The notes beneath the pieces were generated by a model. That model made no database searches. It was not told the DNA's origin and saw nothing but the letters and a program-made list of their open reading frames with translations. A stretch of DNA of 64,000 bases from the NCBI RefSeq assembly GCF_003217515.1, contig NZ_QJSX01000006.1:124001-188000 (forward strand). Direction: 5' to 3'. The position numbers were made by a program, and so were the translations under genes. Numbering within the stretch: position 1 is the first letter of the stretch; every line of letters starts with the position of its first letter. Positions 18,614 through 26,362 of the stretch are shown here, piece after piece. The DNA comes from Deinococcus yavapaiensis KR-236 (GTDB lineage: Bacteria > Deinococcota > Deinococci > Deinococcales > Deinococcaceae).

Positions 18614-19234
18614 TCATCGCGGCGGAGCGGCCACACGGAACGCCGTGATACTTCCTTCTGCGGCATTCAAGGTCAGGCGTTCCCACGCCAGCGGAGATTG
18701 CTGGGCACTGAAGTACACGTCGACGGGTTTGGACGGGTCGTACGTGATTCGAGCCGCCGTGGACCGGCTGAGCAGCACTTGCCGTTCACCGTTCGGTTGC
18801 ACGACCGTCACGACGACGTCATTCACTTTCTCCGCGAGCGCCTCGGGCGTGGAATCCGGATCGTCCACGCTCAACTCGCCGGGCGTGTCGAGCCGTAAGC
18901 TGAGGTCCGCGAAGTAAGACCCCAGGAACGCGTCCTCGTCGAAAAGGGCCATCGCCCGCGCGAGAGATCCCGCTTTGACGTACAACGTGCTGTCACGCAA
19001 GCTCACGAACAACCCTTCGCATGAAAGGGTGTACGCGTCACGCAAGATGTCTTCTTGCCCTGGCCCGCCCTGCCACCGAAGTTCTCCGTCTTCGCCGATG
19101 CGCGCCGTGGCACACGCGACGCTCGGGGCGCTGGCCACTTGCGTGGAGACCGCGAGAAGTGGCGGTCCTGAAGGTGCGGGTGCGCATCCTACGAGCGCCG
19201 CGATACCGATCATCCACCACTTCATTCGAGGCAT
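18614..19234 (-). CDS. Putative lipoprotein of unknown function
   Basis: 206 residues. MPRMKWWMIGIAALVGCAPA is a lipoprotein signal with Cys17 in the lipobox LVGC. The mature part has LSCEGLFVSLRDSTLYVKAG, GSYFADLSLRLDTPGE and YDPSKPVDVYFSAQQ, predicted mostly beta. Not recognised. A -10 box TATAGT (19240-19245) ends 5 nt before the first ATG, so the longer start (rather than MKWW three codons in) fits a leaderless transcript. Confidence 0.72.
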   Translation of the reverse strand: MPRMKWWMIGIAALVGCAPAPSGPPLLAVSTQVASAPSVACATARIGEDGELRWQGGPGQEDILRDAYTLSCEGLFVSLRDSTLYVKAGSLARAMALFDEDAFLGSYFADLSLRLDTPGELSVDDPDSTPEALAEKVNDVVVTVVQPNGERQVLLSRSTAARITYDPSKPVDVYFSAQQSPLAWERLTLNAAEGSITAFRVAAPPR

Positions 19235-19476
19235 GCATCACTATACAAACGTACGCGTCGAACTTGCAGGCATTCGCCTCACGCTCAAGGTTTGGCGACT
19301 CCAGCGAGCGCGTCACACCTTATGACGAACGTGCAAGTTCACCGTCTCGAACTGCTCGGATGTCACCCACGTCCTGTCCGTACAACCTCGCAAGGTCGCG
19401 AAGTCGACGGGCTTCATCCGCTTCCTGAACTGGTACGTGAAGCACGGCGGCGTCACCGCCCGATGGATGGGGGCTT

Positions 19477-19517
19477 CAAGGACGCTCGCCGTGTGGAAGG
19501 CACGGCGAGCGTCCTTG
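19477..19517. terminator. 17-bp hairpin downstream of the channel gene
   Basis: CAAGGACGCTCGCCGTG, a 7-nt loop and its exact complement. It lies 16 bp past the stop codon of the TMEM175-like gene on the minus strand. No T-run follows on that strand, so it may act as a terminator or as an mRNA end stabiliser. Confidence 0.55.
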
Positions 19518-19533
19518 CTTACTCCAGCAGGCC

Positions 19534-20211
19534 TTACGCCACGTCGTGGCGTAAGTTCATGTCATTCGACTCATGCTCTTGCGGAGCGCGTGCCGCCGCG
19601 AACACGTGCGGCTGCAGCAAGGCGAGCACCACGAATCCCACCACCAACCACGCGCCCAGCAACTCGATCGCCAACACCGGAGACCACAGCGCCAACGCGG
19701 CATCGCCAAACGCGAAGACGCAGTACACCCAGGCGACCAACAGCATCGACCTCAGCAACTGCGGGCTCGCCGCGCGCTTCACCAAGCGGCGACGGCGAAT
19801 GCAATGCATCCAGTTGAAGGTCAGGGCAAGTCCCACCAACGCGAAATTCAAAAATCCAACGGCGACTCCCCAAGGTGAATCCGGATGAGCCCCCATGACA
19901 CTCGCGGAGAACGGCAGAAGGGACACGAAAAGGAGTGTCAGCAAGTTCAGGGTGATGTGCCAGAAGTCCGTGCCTTCCACAAGGGACGCGTAGTAGTAGT
20001 GCGTCGCCCATAAGAGGGCCGTCGTTATGAACGTCACGGCGTACACGGCGAGTCGTGGAATCAAGCGAATGAGCTCTTGCGGTACGGCGGCACTCATCAC
20101 GTCCTCTGGGAGCTTCACTTCCAGGACGAGCAGTGTGAGGACGATCGCGAACACCCCGTCGATCAAGGTGTCCAATCGGTCCTTTTCGAGTTGAGCTGAC
20201 GTGCCGAACAT
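19534..20211 (-). CDS. TMEM175/DUF1211-family membrane protein (putative potassium channel)
   Basis: 225 residues, six predicted helices. Bacterial TMEM175 proteins are tetrameric K+-selective leak channels. The first helix, RLDTLIDGVFAIVLTLLVLE, matches the family signature region, but the canonical R-x3-F-S-D reads R-x3-L-I-D here. Other helices: LIPRLAVYAVTFITTALLWA, ITLNLLTLLFVSLLPFSASV and a final one after LLGAWLVVGFVVLALLQPHV. The ATG at 20211 follows GGGAGGGG; an in-frame GTG precedes it. A 23-bp palindrome (19533-19555) covers the last codons and the stop. Confidence 0.82.
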   Translation of the reverse strand: MFGTSAQLEKDRLDTLIDGVFAIVLTLLVLEVKLPEDVMSAAVPQELIRLIPRLAVYAVTFITTALLWATHYYYASLVEGTDFWHITLNLLTLLFVSLLPFSASVMGAHPDSPWGVAVGFLNFALVGLALTFNWMHCIRRRRLVKRAASPQLLRSMLLVAWVYCVFAFGDAALALWSPVLAIELLGAWLVVGFVVLALLQPHVFAAARAPQEHESNDMNLRHDVA

Positions 20212-20410
20212 CACGTCCCCTCCCGAGTCGGATTGTGAGGCATGACGTCAGCGTAACCCACGGCGTCGCGTTGCCGCAGGAGCATGTCAAGCAACTTCAC
20301 GCCTCCCCGGACTCGCCGCATGAGCGAGGCACTTCTTCCCCCACCCCGGCACCTCCGAAATCCTGGACCCCCCTGTCAGCAGATGTGGATCGCGGATATG
20401 GCCGAGAGCG

Positions 20411-21079
20411 TTACGAGGGTAAGACCAGTCCGTACCCGAGTCCGCGAACCGTACGAATCACGCCGACGACGCCAGCAGTCTCGAGTTTTCGGCGCAAGTT
20501 GAACATGTGCACCCGCAGCAAGCTCTCCGAGGGCTCCTCTTCCATCCACAACGACCCGTACAATTCCTCCATTCGAAACACCCTCCCGGGGTGACGCGCC
20601 AAGTATCCGAGCAACTCGAATTCTTTGCCGCTCAACTCCAGCTTTCTTCCGGCCCACGTGGCAAGCCCGGTCCTGAAGTTCACCTCGAGCACGCCGACCC
20701 GCAGGGTGCCCTCGGACTTTTGACGAAATTGCACGTGGAGACGGGCCAGTAGCTCATCGGAGTTGAAGGGCTTCACGATGAAGTCGTTCGCGCCGAGGTC
20801 CATCAGATGCACCTTGTGCTCGATGGCGTCGAGGGCGGTGAGGATCACGATGGGCAAATGGCAGTGGTCGTTGCGTAACTTTTTCGTGACCACGCTGCCG
20901 TTCATGTCCGGCAAGTTGAGATCGACCATCGCCAAGTCGAGACGAGTGGAGCGCGCGATGCTCAAGCCTTCCCAGGCCGTCGTCGCCGTGACTGTCTCGT
21001 AGCCTTCGTCTCGAAGAGTCAAGTCGAGAAGATGTTGGATATCCGGGTCGTCTTCGATGACGAGAATGCGTTCGGCCAT
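20411..21079 (-). CDS. OmpR/PhoB-type response regulator
   Basis: 222 residues. Receiver domain 1-115: acidic pair E9/D10-D11 (ILVIEDDPDI), phospho-acceptor D53 in DLAMVDLNLPDMNGS, T81 and K103 (DFIVKPFNSDELLARL). The C-terminal winged helix reads ELSGKEFELLGYLARHPGRV, LRVHMFNLRRKLE and VRGLGYGL. It should bind DNA when phosphorylated by a histidine kinase, but no kinase gene is in the window, so it is an orphan here. GAGGATTT before the ATG is the likely ribosome site. Possible targets include the neighbouring channel gene, but nothing shows this. Confidence 0.93.
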   Translation of the reverse strand: MAERILVIEDDPDIQHLLDLTLRDEGYETVTATTAWEGLSIARSTRLDLAMVDLNLPDMNGSVVTKKLRNDHCHLPIVILTALDAIEHKVHLMDLGANDFIVKPFNSDELLARLHVQFRQKSEGTLRVGVLEVNFRTGLATWAGRKLELSGKEFELLGYLARHPGRVFRMEELYGSLWMEEEPSESLLRVHMFNLRRKLETAGVVGVIRTVRGLGYGLVLPS

Positions 21080-21434
21080 AAATCCTCACGGCAAGTGGGC
21101 ACCTGCGGGCTTGATGAGGGGGGCAGCGCGAACGGCGCCTGCTGTCGTGGCAAGTTTCGAACAACCGCAGTTGACACGCGTGGTCTTGTACCATCGCGTT
21201 CTTCTTGGCTTAAAGGTAGGAGTGAAAGGGAAGTCGGGACTACCAAGTGGGTGAACCTTCTTTAACTTGAGCACCCGGGGCACTTAGCTTCACTTAAAGT
21301 CCCTTTACTGTCACCAACAGGAGCGGTCCGCGACCACATCAAGGTGTCGGCCCTGGGGCGTGCCGCGAAGCACTGAGGAAACGAACCGAGGTGGGTTTCG
21401 TCAAAGAAGAGGCCCTCACTCGGAGGGCCCCTGG
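21080..21434. other. Intergenic region upstream of the response regulator
   Basis: 355 bp between the response regulator start and the end of the next minus-strand gene. It holds the regulator's promoter region and the terminator at 21411-21429. A/T-richer tracts near 21200-21310 (ACTTGAGC, CTTAAAGTCCC) may be regulatory, but I find no credible gene, RNA or clear operator. Confidence 0.5.
21411..21429 (-). terminator. Rho-independent terminator of the 21435-21887 gene
   Basis: On the minus strand a 7-bp stem GGCCCTC/GAGGGCC with a 5-nt loop is followed by TCTTCTTTG. It lies 5 bp after the stop codon. Confidence 0.8.
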
Positions 21435-21887
21435 TCATCTTGCGGTCTTGGCGGTTTGCCTTGTCTTTCCTCGCTGCGTCTTTTTCGCGCGACTGTTACC
21501 GAGGTTCTGACCTTTCTCGAAGCTCGCGTTCATCTTCTGACGAGTTTGCTCGGCCAGCGTTTTGAAGTCGAGTTGCCCATTGGCGATGGCTTCGAGGCTC
21601 GGCTTGATGTTCTTCGCGCGTTGACGGGTGCTGAGCTCGTTGTTGATGTTGTCGAACCACGCTTCGAAGTCCGGCGTGACTTCGAAGACCATGTCTTTGA
21701 CTTCCTTCCCGTACGTTTCTTCACTGCCACGCTTCGAGAACTGCTTTGGAAGGGTGAAGCGCTCCGGGAGATAGATGGCGTCGAACATGCCGGTGCGGAC
21801 GGCTTCACGAAAGGATTTGACGAACGTATCGCTCCGCTGCGGGTTGTTCAGTTGCTGGATTTGATCGCTGAGTTTCCGAAATGACAT
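21435..21887 (-). CDS. Hypothetical basic protein
   Basis: 150 residues, soluble, no signal. It starts MSFRKLSDQIQQLNNPQRSD at an ATG preceded by GGTGGAGGAG, which rules out the longer upstream frame. The middle is acidic and aromatic (KDMVFEVTPDFEAWFDNINN); the last 20 residues are strongly basic (NSRAKKTQRGKTRQTAKTAR), suggesting nucleic-acid contact. No family recognised. It is divergent from the Mrr-like nuclease gene, which may be a functional hint only. Confidence 0.75.
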   Translation of the reverse strand: MSFRKLSDQIQQLNNPQRSDTFVKSFREAVRTGMFDAIYLPERFTLPKQFSKRGSEETYGKEVKDMVFEVTPDFEAWFDNINNELSTRQRAKNIKPSLEAIANGQLDFKTLAEQTRQKMNASFEKGQNLGNSRAKKTQRGKTRQTAKTAR

Positions 21888-22042
21888 GAACTCCTCCACC
21901 AAGAGTAATAACACGAGCAAGGCATTTAATGCACGCGCGTCCTTTGACGAGTTCGCCGCCCGTGTAGAACGCGCCGCCTTACGACGTCGAAAAGCCAACA
22001 ATTACTCGGCGCGCAGCAGCGATTCTTGGTACAACCGAGGTG

Positions 22043-22621
22043 ATGGCATCATCACGAAAACGACGCGCAAAACAAGACGCGGACTCTCCCTTCCTCGCAC
22101 TGCTGATCGCCGCTGTCAGCTTCCCATTCTTTCTCTTTTCCCAAGGGCACCTTTTGATGGGCCTGCTGATGGTGATAGGAGAAGGCCTCATCGCGTACGC
22201 CGCTTGGAGTCACTACGGTCCGAAAGCGCGCGCCATGCGTTTGTTGGACCGGGAAGTGCAAGCGCTCAGTCCGTATGAATTCGAAGCTTACGTCGCGGCG
22301 GCGTTCATGGCGCGTGGTTGGAAAGCTCGCGCGACCAAGGGCAGCGGCGACCAAGGCGCGGACGTCATCGCCCAGAGTCCGCAGGGCGTGCGGTACGTGG
22401 TGCAAGTGAAGCAGCACAAGAACGCGGTCGGGAATAAGGCGGTGCAGGAGGTGGTCGCGGCCAAGGCGATGTACAAGGCGTCTCACGCGTTGGTGGTGAC
22501 GAGCGGACCGGGGTACACGAAGGCGGCGCAGGCGTTGGCGCTGGCGAACAACGTGGGCTTGTGGAACTTGTGGGATTTGCGGAAGTTGAAGGAGGGAGCC
22601 GATGTGCGCGGCCTCGTGTAA
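22043..22621 (+). CDS. Membrane-anchored Mrr-like restriction endonuclease-fold protein
   Basis: 192 residues. A basic N-terminus is followed by two membrane helices (SPFLALLIAAVSFPFFLFSQ, LLMGLLMVIGEGLIAYAAW), then a PD-(D/E)xK Mrr_cat domain: SPYEFEAYVAAAFMARGWKA, GSGDQGADVIAQ with D107, and VVQVKQHK with Q121 and K123 as catalytic residues. Such proteins are usually type IV-like nucleases cutting modified DNA, here tethered to the membrane. The start is ATG 22043 (an in-frame GTG is 3 nt earlier) with GAGG just upstream. The C-terminus VGLWNLWDLRKL is the usual end of the fold. The gene appears intact; DNA substrate unknown. Confidence 0.88.
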   Translation: MASSRKRRAKQDADSPFLALLIAAVSFPFFLFSQGHLLMGLLMVIGEGLIAYAAWSHYGPKARAMRLLDREVQALSPYEFEAYVAAAFMARGWKARATKGSGDQGADVIAQSPQGVRYVVQVKQHKNAVGNKAVQEVVAAKAMYKASHALVVTSGPGYTKAAQALALANNVGLWNLWDLRKLKEGADVRGLV

Positions 22622-22719
22622 GAAGCGGTCTTCTTCCTCCTGCCGAGCCGCATCAGGCTGAGTAGGTGGCCGACTCGCCGGTTCCCGAGCGACTCGACCT
22701 CATCCCGTATCCTCGCGTC

Positions 22720-23513
22720 ATGATTCCGGACGGGGTTCTCGGCGTCGAAGTGAAGCGAGTCCTCGACCGCCTCGCTCACGACCTTCCCGAGGCCCTTTCG
22801 GGTGACTTGATCGGGCTGTGCCTCTACGGCTCGCCGGTCACCGGCGACTTCAATCCTGCCCGCAGCGACCTCGATCTGCTCGCCGTCGTGACGCATGACC
22901 CCACCGAGCACGACCTCGCCCGCCTGCACGCCCTGCACGGCCGGATCGACGCCGATGAGCCCGCTTGGCGCGACCGGATCGAGGTCGCGTACGTATCCCG
23001 CGAGGCGTTGGCGTCGTTCCGCTCGTCGGCGCGTTCCAGGATCAGGATCAGTCCCGGCGAGCCCATTCACATCGTCGAAGCCACCCGCCACTACCTGCTG
23101 GGCTGGTACCTCGCTCGACATGGCGTCGCCCTGTACGGCCCGCCTCCCGAGCACGCGATTCCACAGATCGAGCCGAGTTCCGGGGGGTCGTTCGGGAGCA
23201 TGCTCGAAAATGGACGTCCTGGGTGTACGACACGGGCGGCTCGGACGGTCAGGCGTACGCGGTGCTCACGCTGTGCCGAGCGCTGTACACCGCGACGAGC
23301 GGAGAGCAGGTGTCGAAGCGGCGCGCGGCCCTATGGGCGAGCGAGCGGCTCCCGAACTGGTCGACCTTGATCGTGTGGGCGCTCGCCCGGCACGACGAGG
23401 AAGGCACGAGGTCGCCGAGTCAGGATCGCTTCGAGGAGGTCGTGCGGTTCGTCGAGGAGGTGAGCGCTCGTGTGGAGGGTGAGTTCGAGTCAAATCGGAC
23501 GCAGCAGTCGTGA
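22720..23513 (+). pseudogene. Aminoglycoside nucleotidyltransferase, AadA-like, broken by a frameshift
   Basis: The first frame (22720 to about 23174) encodes a nucleotidyltransferase domain: LIGLCLYGSPVTGDFNPARS with DLDLLAVV, the G-S-x10-S-D-L-D catalytic signature, and HYLLGWYLARHGVALYGPPP. The second frame (to 23513) encodes the C-terminal helical domain: FRGVVREHARKWTSWV, AYAVLTLCRALYTATSGEQV, SKRRAALWASERLPNWSTLI. The two join perfectly if one base is missing after position 23174, in the codon before GAG TTC CGG. Intact enzymes adenylylate streptomycin or spectinomycin. The -10 box TATCCT ends 6 nt before the ATG. It is either a real pseudogene or a one-base sequencing error. Confidence 0.85.
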
Positions 23514-23703
23514 ACGACCAACTCCGCGCGGCGGGAACGGACGGCATCCCGACCGGCACGCGTGGCAAGGCATGAGGACAGAAGCAGGGCTGGGAAGCGC
23601 TCGACGTGAATTCCATTTCGCGCGTCGTGGAGGACGCGCAAGTTCGACAGGGTGAGAACTGTTAAGCTGTCCTCGTGGGTGCCTGCTCACCAGGGAGACA
23701 ACT

Positions 23704-24201
23704 ATGAAACGGTTCTTGATCAGTGTGCTGAGCTGTGCCCTCGCCTCGTTCGCCATGGCACAAAACGTCAACGAGAACGACAACCTTCGCGGAGTGAAGG
23801 TGTGCATCGACGACGCGTCCTTCACGGCCGGCATTGGCGCGCTCGGCGCGACGTCACAAACGCTCGCGCAAGGTCTCTACGACTACTTCGTGAACCGCAT
23901 GAAGGCCGAAAAGATCGACTTTCTCGAAAACGGCACGAAGGACTGCGTGGACTTCATCGTCAACCTCGACTTCGGCGCTACGACCGGCACGCCGCGCGCC
24001 TGGTACGGCGAACTCTCTGTCGAGGACGACGGCGCGTACGCTAGCCTCGACGCGAAGGACAAGTACCGTCTCCCCGTCACGATCTGGTCGAACTCGTATT
24101 ACGGCGTCCTGACGGACAACGTCGGTCTCGCCGACTTCCTGCTGACGCAAGGCAAGACCATCATCGACGAGTTCGTCAAGGCGTACAAGAGCGCCAACTG
24201 A
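23704..24201 (+). CDS. Small secreted protein of unknown function
   Basis: 165 residues with the signal peptide MKRFLISVLSCALASFAMAQ. The mature part begins VKVCIDDASFTAGIGALGAT and holds DFLENGTKDCVDFIVNLDFG and a C-terminal helix KTIIDEFVKAYKSAN; it looks like a periplasmic alpha/beta domain with two cysteines. No family recognised. GGGAG seven bases before the ATG is a conventional ribosome site, unlike the leaderless neighbours. A terminator follows at 24216. Confidence 0.78.
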   Translation: MKRFLISVLSCALASFAMAQNVNENDNLRGVKVCIDDASFTAGIGALGATSQTLAQGLYDYFVNRMKAEKIDFLENGTKDCVDFIVNLDFGATTGTPRAWYGELSVEDDGAYASLDAKDKYRLPVTIWSNSYYGVLTDNVGLADFLLTQGKTIIDEFVKAYKSAN

Positions 24202-24215
24202 TTCCCGTTGATCGT

Positions 24216-24242
24216 GTTCGCGAAGCGTCATGCTTCGCGGAC
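24216..24242 (+). terminator. Terminator hairpin
   Basis: Stem GTTCGCGAAGC with loop GTCAT and complement GCTTCGCGGAC (11 bp with one wobble), starting 14 bp after the stop codon, with CTTTT seven bases downstream. It also separates the convergent M3 peptidase gene. Confidence 0.7.
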
Positions 24243-24370
24243 GCGACCTTTTCAAGTTGGCCAGGCTGGGGTCTGTGCGGCTGGATATCTTTGACGGCGT
24301 CTTCCAACGCCTGTCCGATCACTCCACGCCGATCCGCAGCCAACGCCATGGACACGCGAACGGGCGCTCC

Positions 24371-26071
24371 TCAAGCGGATGCGCGCCGTTCGCCCATTTG
24401 CAAGACCTCGCGCACCCGCGCCATCAACGCGCCGACTTGCTTACGGTCTCCCGAGAAGCGCGACCCGACCGCCTCGAACATCTGCGGCAAGGACCGCGAC
24501 CCGCCCAAGCGAAGCGCCGCCTCGTACGCTTCCACGGCGCCCGCTGGGTCGTCCAACGAGCGCTGCCACACGTCCAACGCGCCCAACCACGCGTACGCGT
24601 AATCCAGCACGTACAACGGGTAGATGAACGCGTGCGGTGGAAGTCGCCACCCGCCCGCGCGTTCCGCTTCGAATCCGGACCAGTCCAAGTCGGGTTCGAA
24701 GCGCTCGGCGAGTTCCAGGTACTTCGCTTCCAAGTCCTCGCCCGTCACGTCCCCGGGCGCTTCGGTGTACAGCCAGTGTTGCCACGCGTCATTCAGCGCG
24801 AGGCGAGGCAAGGTGTACACGATGTCCTCGAATTGCTTCGCGACGGCCGCGTTCGCGCGTTTCTTCGAGTATCCGGCGGCCGACTCGAGGTGCGCCAAGG
24901 CCAGCAACTCCATGGCTTGCGACGGCACCTCGCCGAACTCCGATCCCACCCAGGTGTTGAACTGCAGGTGGCCTTCCTCGAGTAACGCCGCTCCGTGCAT
25001 GGCGTGCCCCGCTTCGTGCAGCAGCACGGTCAGGTCGAGGTGCGTGCCCGTCGCGCTTTGCAAGATCACCGAGCCGCGTGACACGGGCAAGGGCGCGCAG
25101 TACGCGCCGCCCGCCTTGCCCGGTCGCGCCTCCACGTCCAACCACGGGTCGGCGGCCGGACGATTCCGCAGGTGCCGGAAGCGTTCGCCGTACCTCGGGT
25201 GCACCGCTTGCAGCACTCGTTCGGCGGCGTCCACCAAGGCGTTTGCATCCTCGAAGGGAGGCGGGAAGCCATGCACGTCCACTTGCAAATCCCACGGTCG
25301 CAACGATTCCACGCCGAGCGCGGCTCGACGTACTTCACGCAATTCGGCGGCGAGCGGCACGACTTCCGCTTCGATGGCCGCGTGAAACGCCCGGGCGTCG
25401 TCGGGAGTGTAGTCGAGGCGGTTGAGCTCCAACCAATGCAACGCCAGGTAGTTCGGCATGCCCGCCTGCGACGCGAGGCGGTGGCGACGGGCGAGCAAGT
25501 CGAGCATCAAGGTGTTGAGGGTGTCACGGTCTTGCAGGGCGCGCGTTTGCATAGCTCGCCACGTGCGCTCTCGAACGTCGCGGTCCGAGCTTTGCAGCAG
25601 GCGCCCGGCTTGCGCGAACGTCACCTCCTGACCGTCCACGTCGATGGTGCGCGCGCCGGAGATGCGGTTGAAGGTGTTGGCGAGGGTGTTCGTTTCGGCG
25701 TTCAGGTCGACGTTCTGCGCGTGGAACACGTCGGCTTGGTTGCGTAGACGGCGGCGCATCTGGTGCAACTCGCTCGGCAGGGCGTCCTCGGGCAGGTCGA
25801 GCAGGCGGCGTTGCAATTGGTGCTGCGCGACTTGCGCCTTGGGGAGGACGTCACGCAAAAACGCGGTGAGGGCGTCGCGCTTTTCTTGCGAGGAGGTGTC
25901 GCGGTCGGACGTGAATTCTAGGCGTACCTGGGCTTCGAGGAGATCCTCGTCGAGATCACTCCAACGACGTAGCCACGCCTGGGCGGTGTCGGCGGTGAGG
26001 AGTTCGGCGTCGAGCGCAGCGTAGCGATCGGCGTACGAATCCCAAGTCGGGACAGGTTGGGGTGCGGTCAT
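24371..26071 (-). CDS. M3-family zinc oligopeptidase (PepF/thimet type)
   Basis: 566-residue cytoplasmic metallopeptidase that cuts oligopeptides. The zinc motif is HEAGH at 352-356 (LTVLLHEAGHAMHG), and the third ligand lies in SEFGEVPSQAMELL (Glu at about 381-388). Family context is good throughout: ISGARTIDVDGQEVTF, PNYLALHWLELNRLDYTP, GSVILQSATGTHLDL, and a C-terminal helical cap with FIYPLYVLDYAYAWLGALDV. GAAGGAG before the ATG at 26071 sets the start; the longer open frame upstream is not conserved-looking. It stands alone, convergent with a secreted-protein gene. Confidence 0.93.
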   Translation of the reverse strand: MTAPQPVPTWDSYADRYAALDAELLTADTAQAWLRRWSDLDEDLLEAQVRLEFTSDRDTSSQEKRDALTAFLRDVLPKAQVAQHQLQRRLLDLPEDALPSELHQMRRRLRNQADVFHAQNVDLNAETNTLANTFNRISGARTIDVDGQEVTFAQAGRLLQSSDRDVRERTWRAMQTRALQDRDTLNTLMLDLLARRHRLASQAGMPNYLALHWLELNRLDYTPDDARAFHAAIEAEVVPLAAELREVRRAALGVESLRPWDLQVDVHGFPPPFEDANALVDAAERVLQAVHPRYGERFRHLRNRPAADPWLDVEARPGKAGGAYCAPLPVSRGSVILQSATGTHLDLTVLLHEAGHAMHGAALLEEGHLQFNTWVGSEFGEVPSQAMELLALAHLESAAGYSKKRANAAVAKQFEDIVYTLPRLALNDAWQHWLYTEAPGDVTGEDLEAKYLELAERFEPDLDWSGFEAERAGGWRLPPHAFIYPLYVLDYAYAWLGALDVWQRSLDDPAGAVEAYEAALRLGGSRSLPQMFEAVGSRFSGDRKQVGALMARVREVLQMGERRASA

Positions 26072-26362
26072 GCGGTCTCCTTCGAACTCGTGGGGACGTG
26101 CGTCGGGATGAGCGGGGAGCGCGTTGAATTGAGATCGGCTTTCAGCATACACAGACGACGTTTCAAGCGAAGGAGCGGCGATCAGCCGTACGGACCGGAG
26201 TTCAACGGCCGCGCCCGTCCCTTTCCTTCACGCCCGCTCGTCCTCCTGCGCCTCGCTTTCACATCGCCGTCGTGCGCCCTGTCCGCGCGAAGGTAAATCG
26301 GGAAACCCGTCATCCTGTATCCTTTCCAAGATTGCCCCGAGTGGGCAGAAGGAGTCGTCACC

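Noticed and set aside
19323..19470. Open frame with a transposase/integrase-like string (FIRFLNWYVKHGGVTARWM)
   Set aside because: Too short, no start, no inverted repeats and no other catalytic motif. I cannot support an insertion-sequence fragment.
23182..23187. G6 run as the cause of the frameshift in the aminoglycoside gene
   Set aside because: The two reading frames join best seven or eight bases earlier, after 23174; changing the G-run would spoil the FRGVVREHARKW motif.
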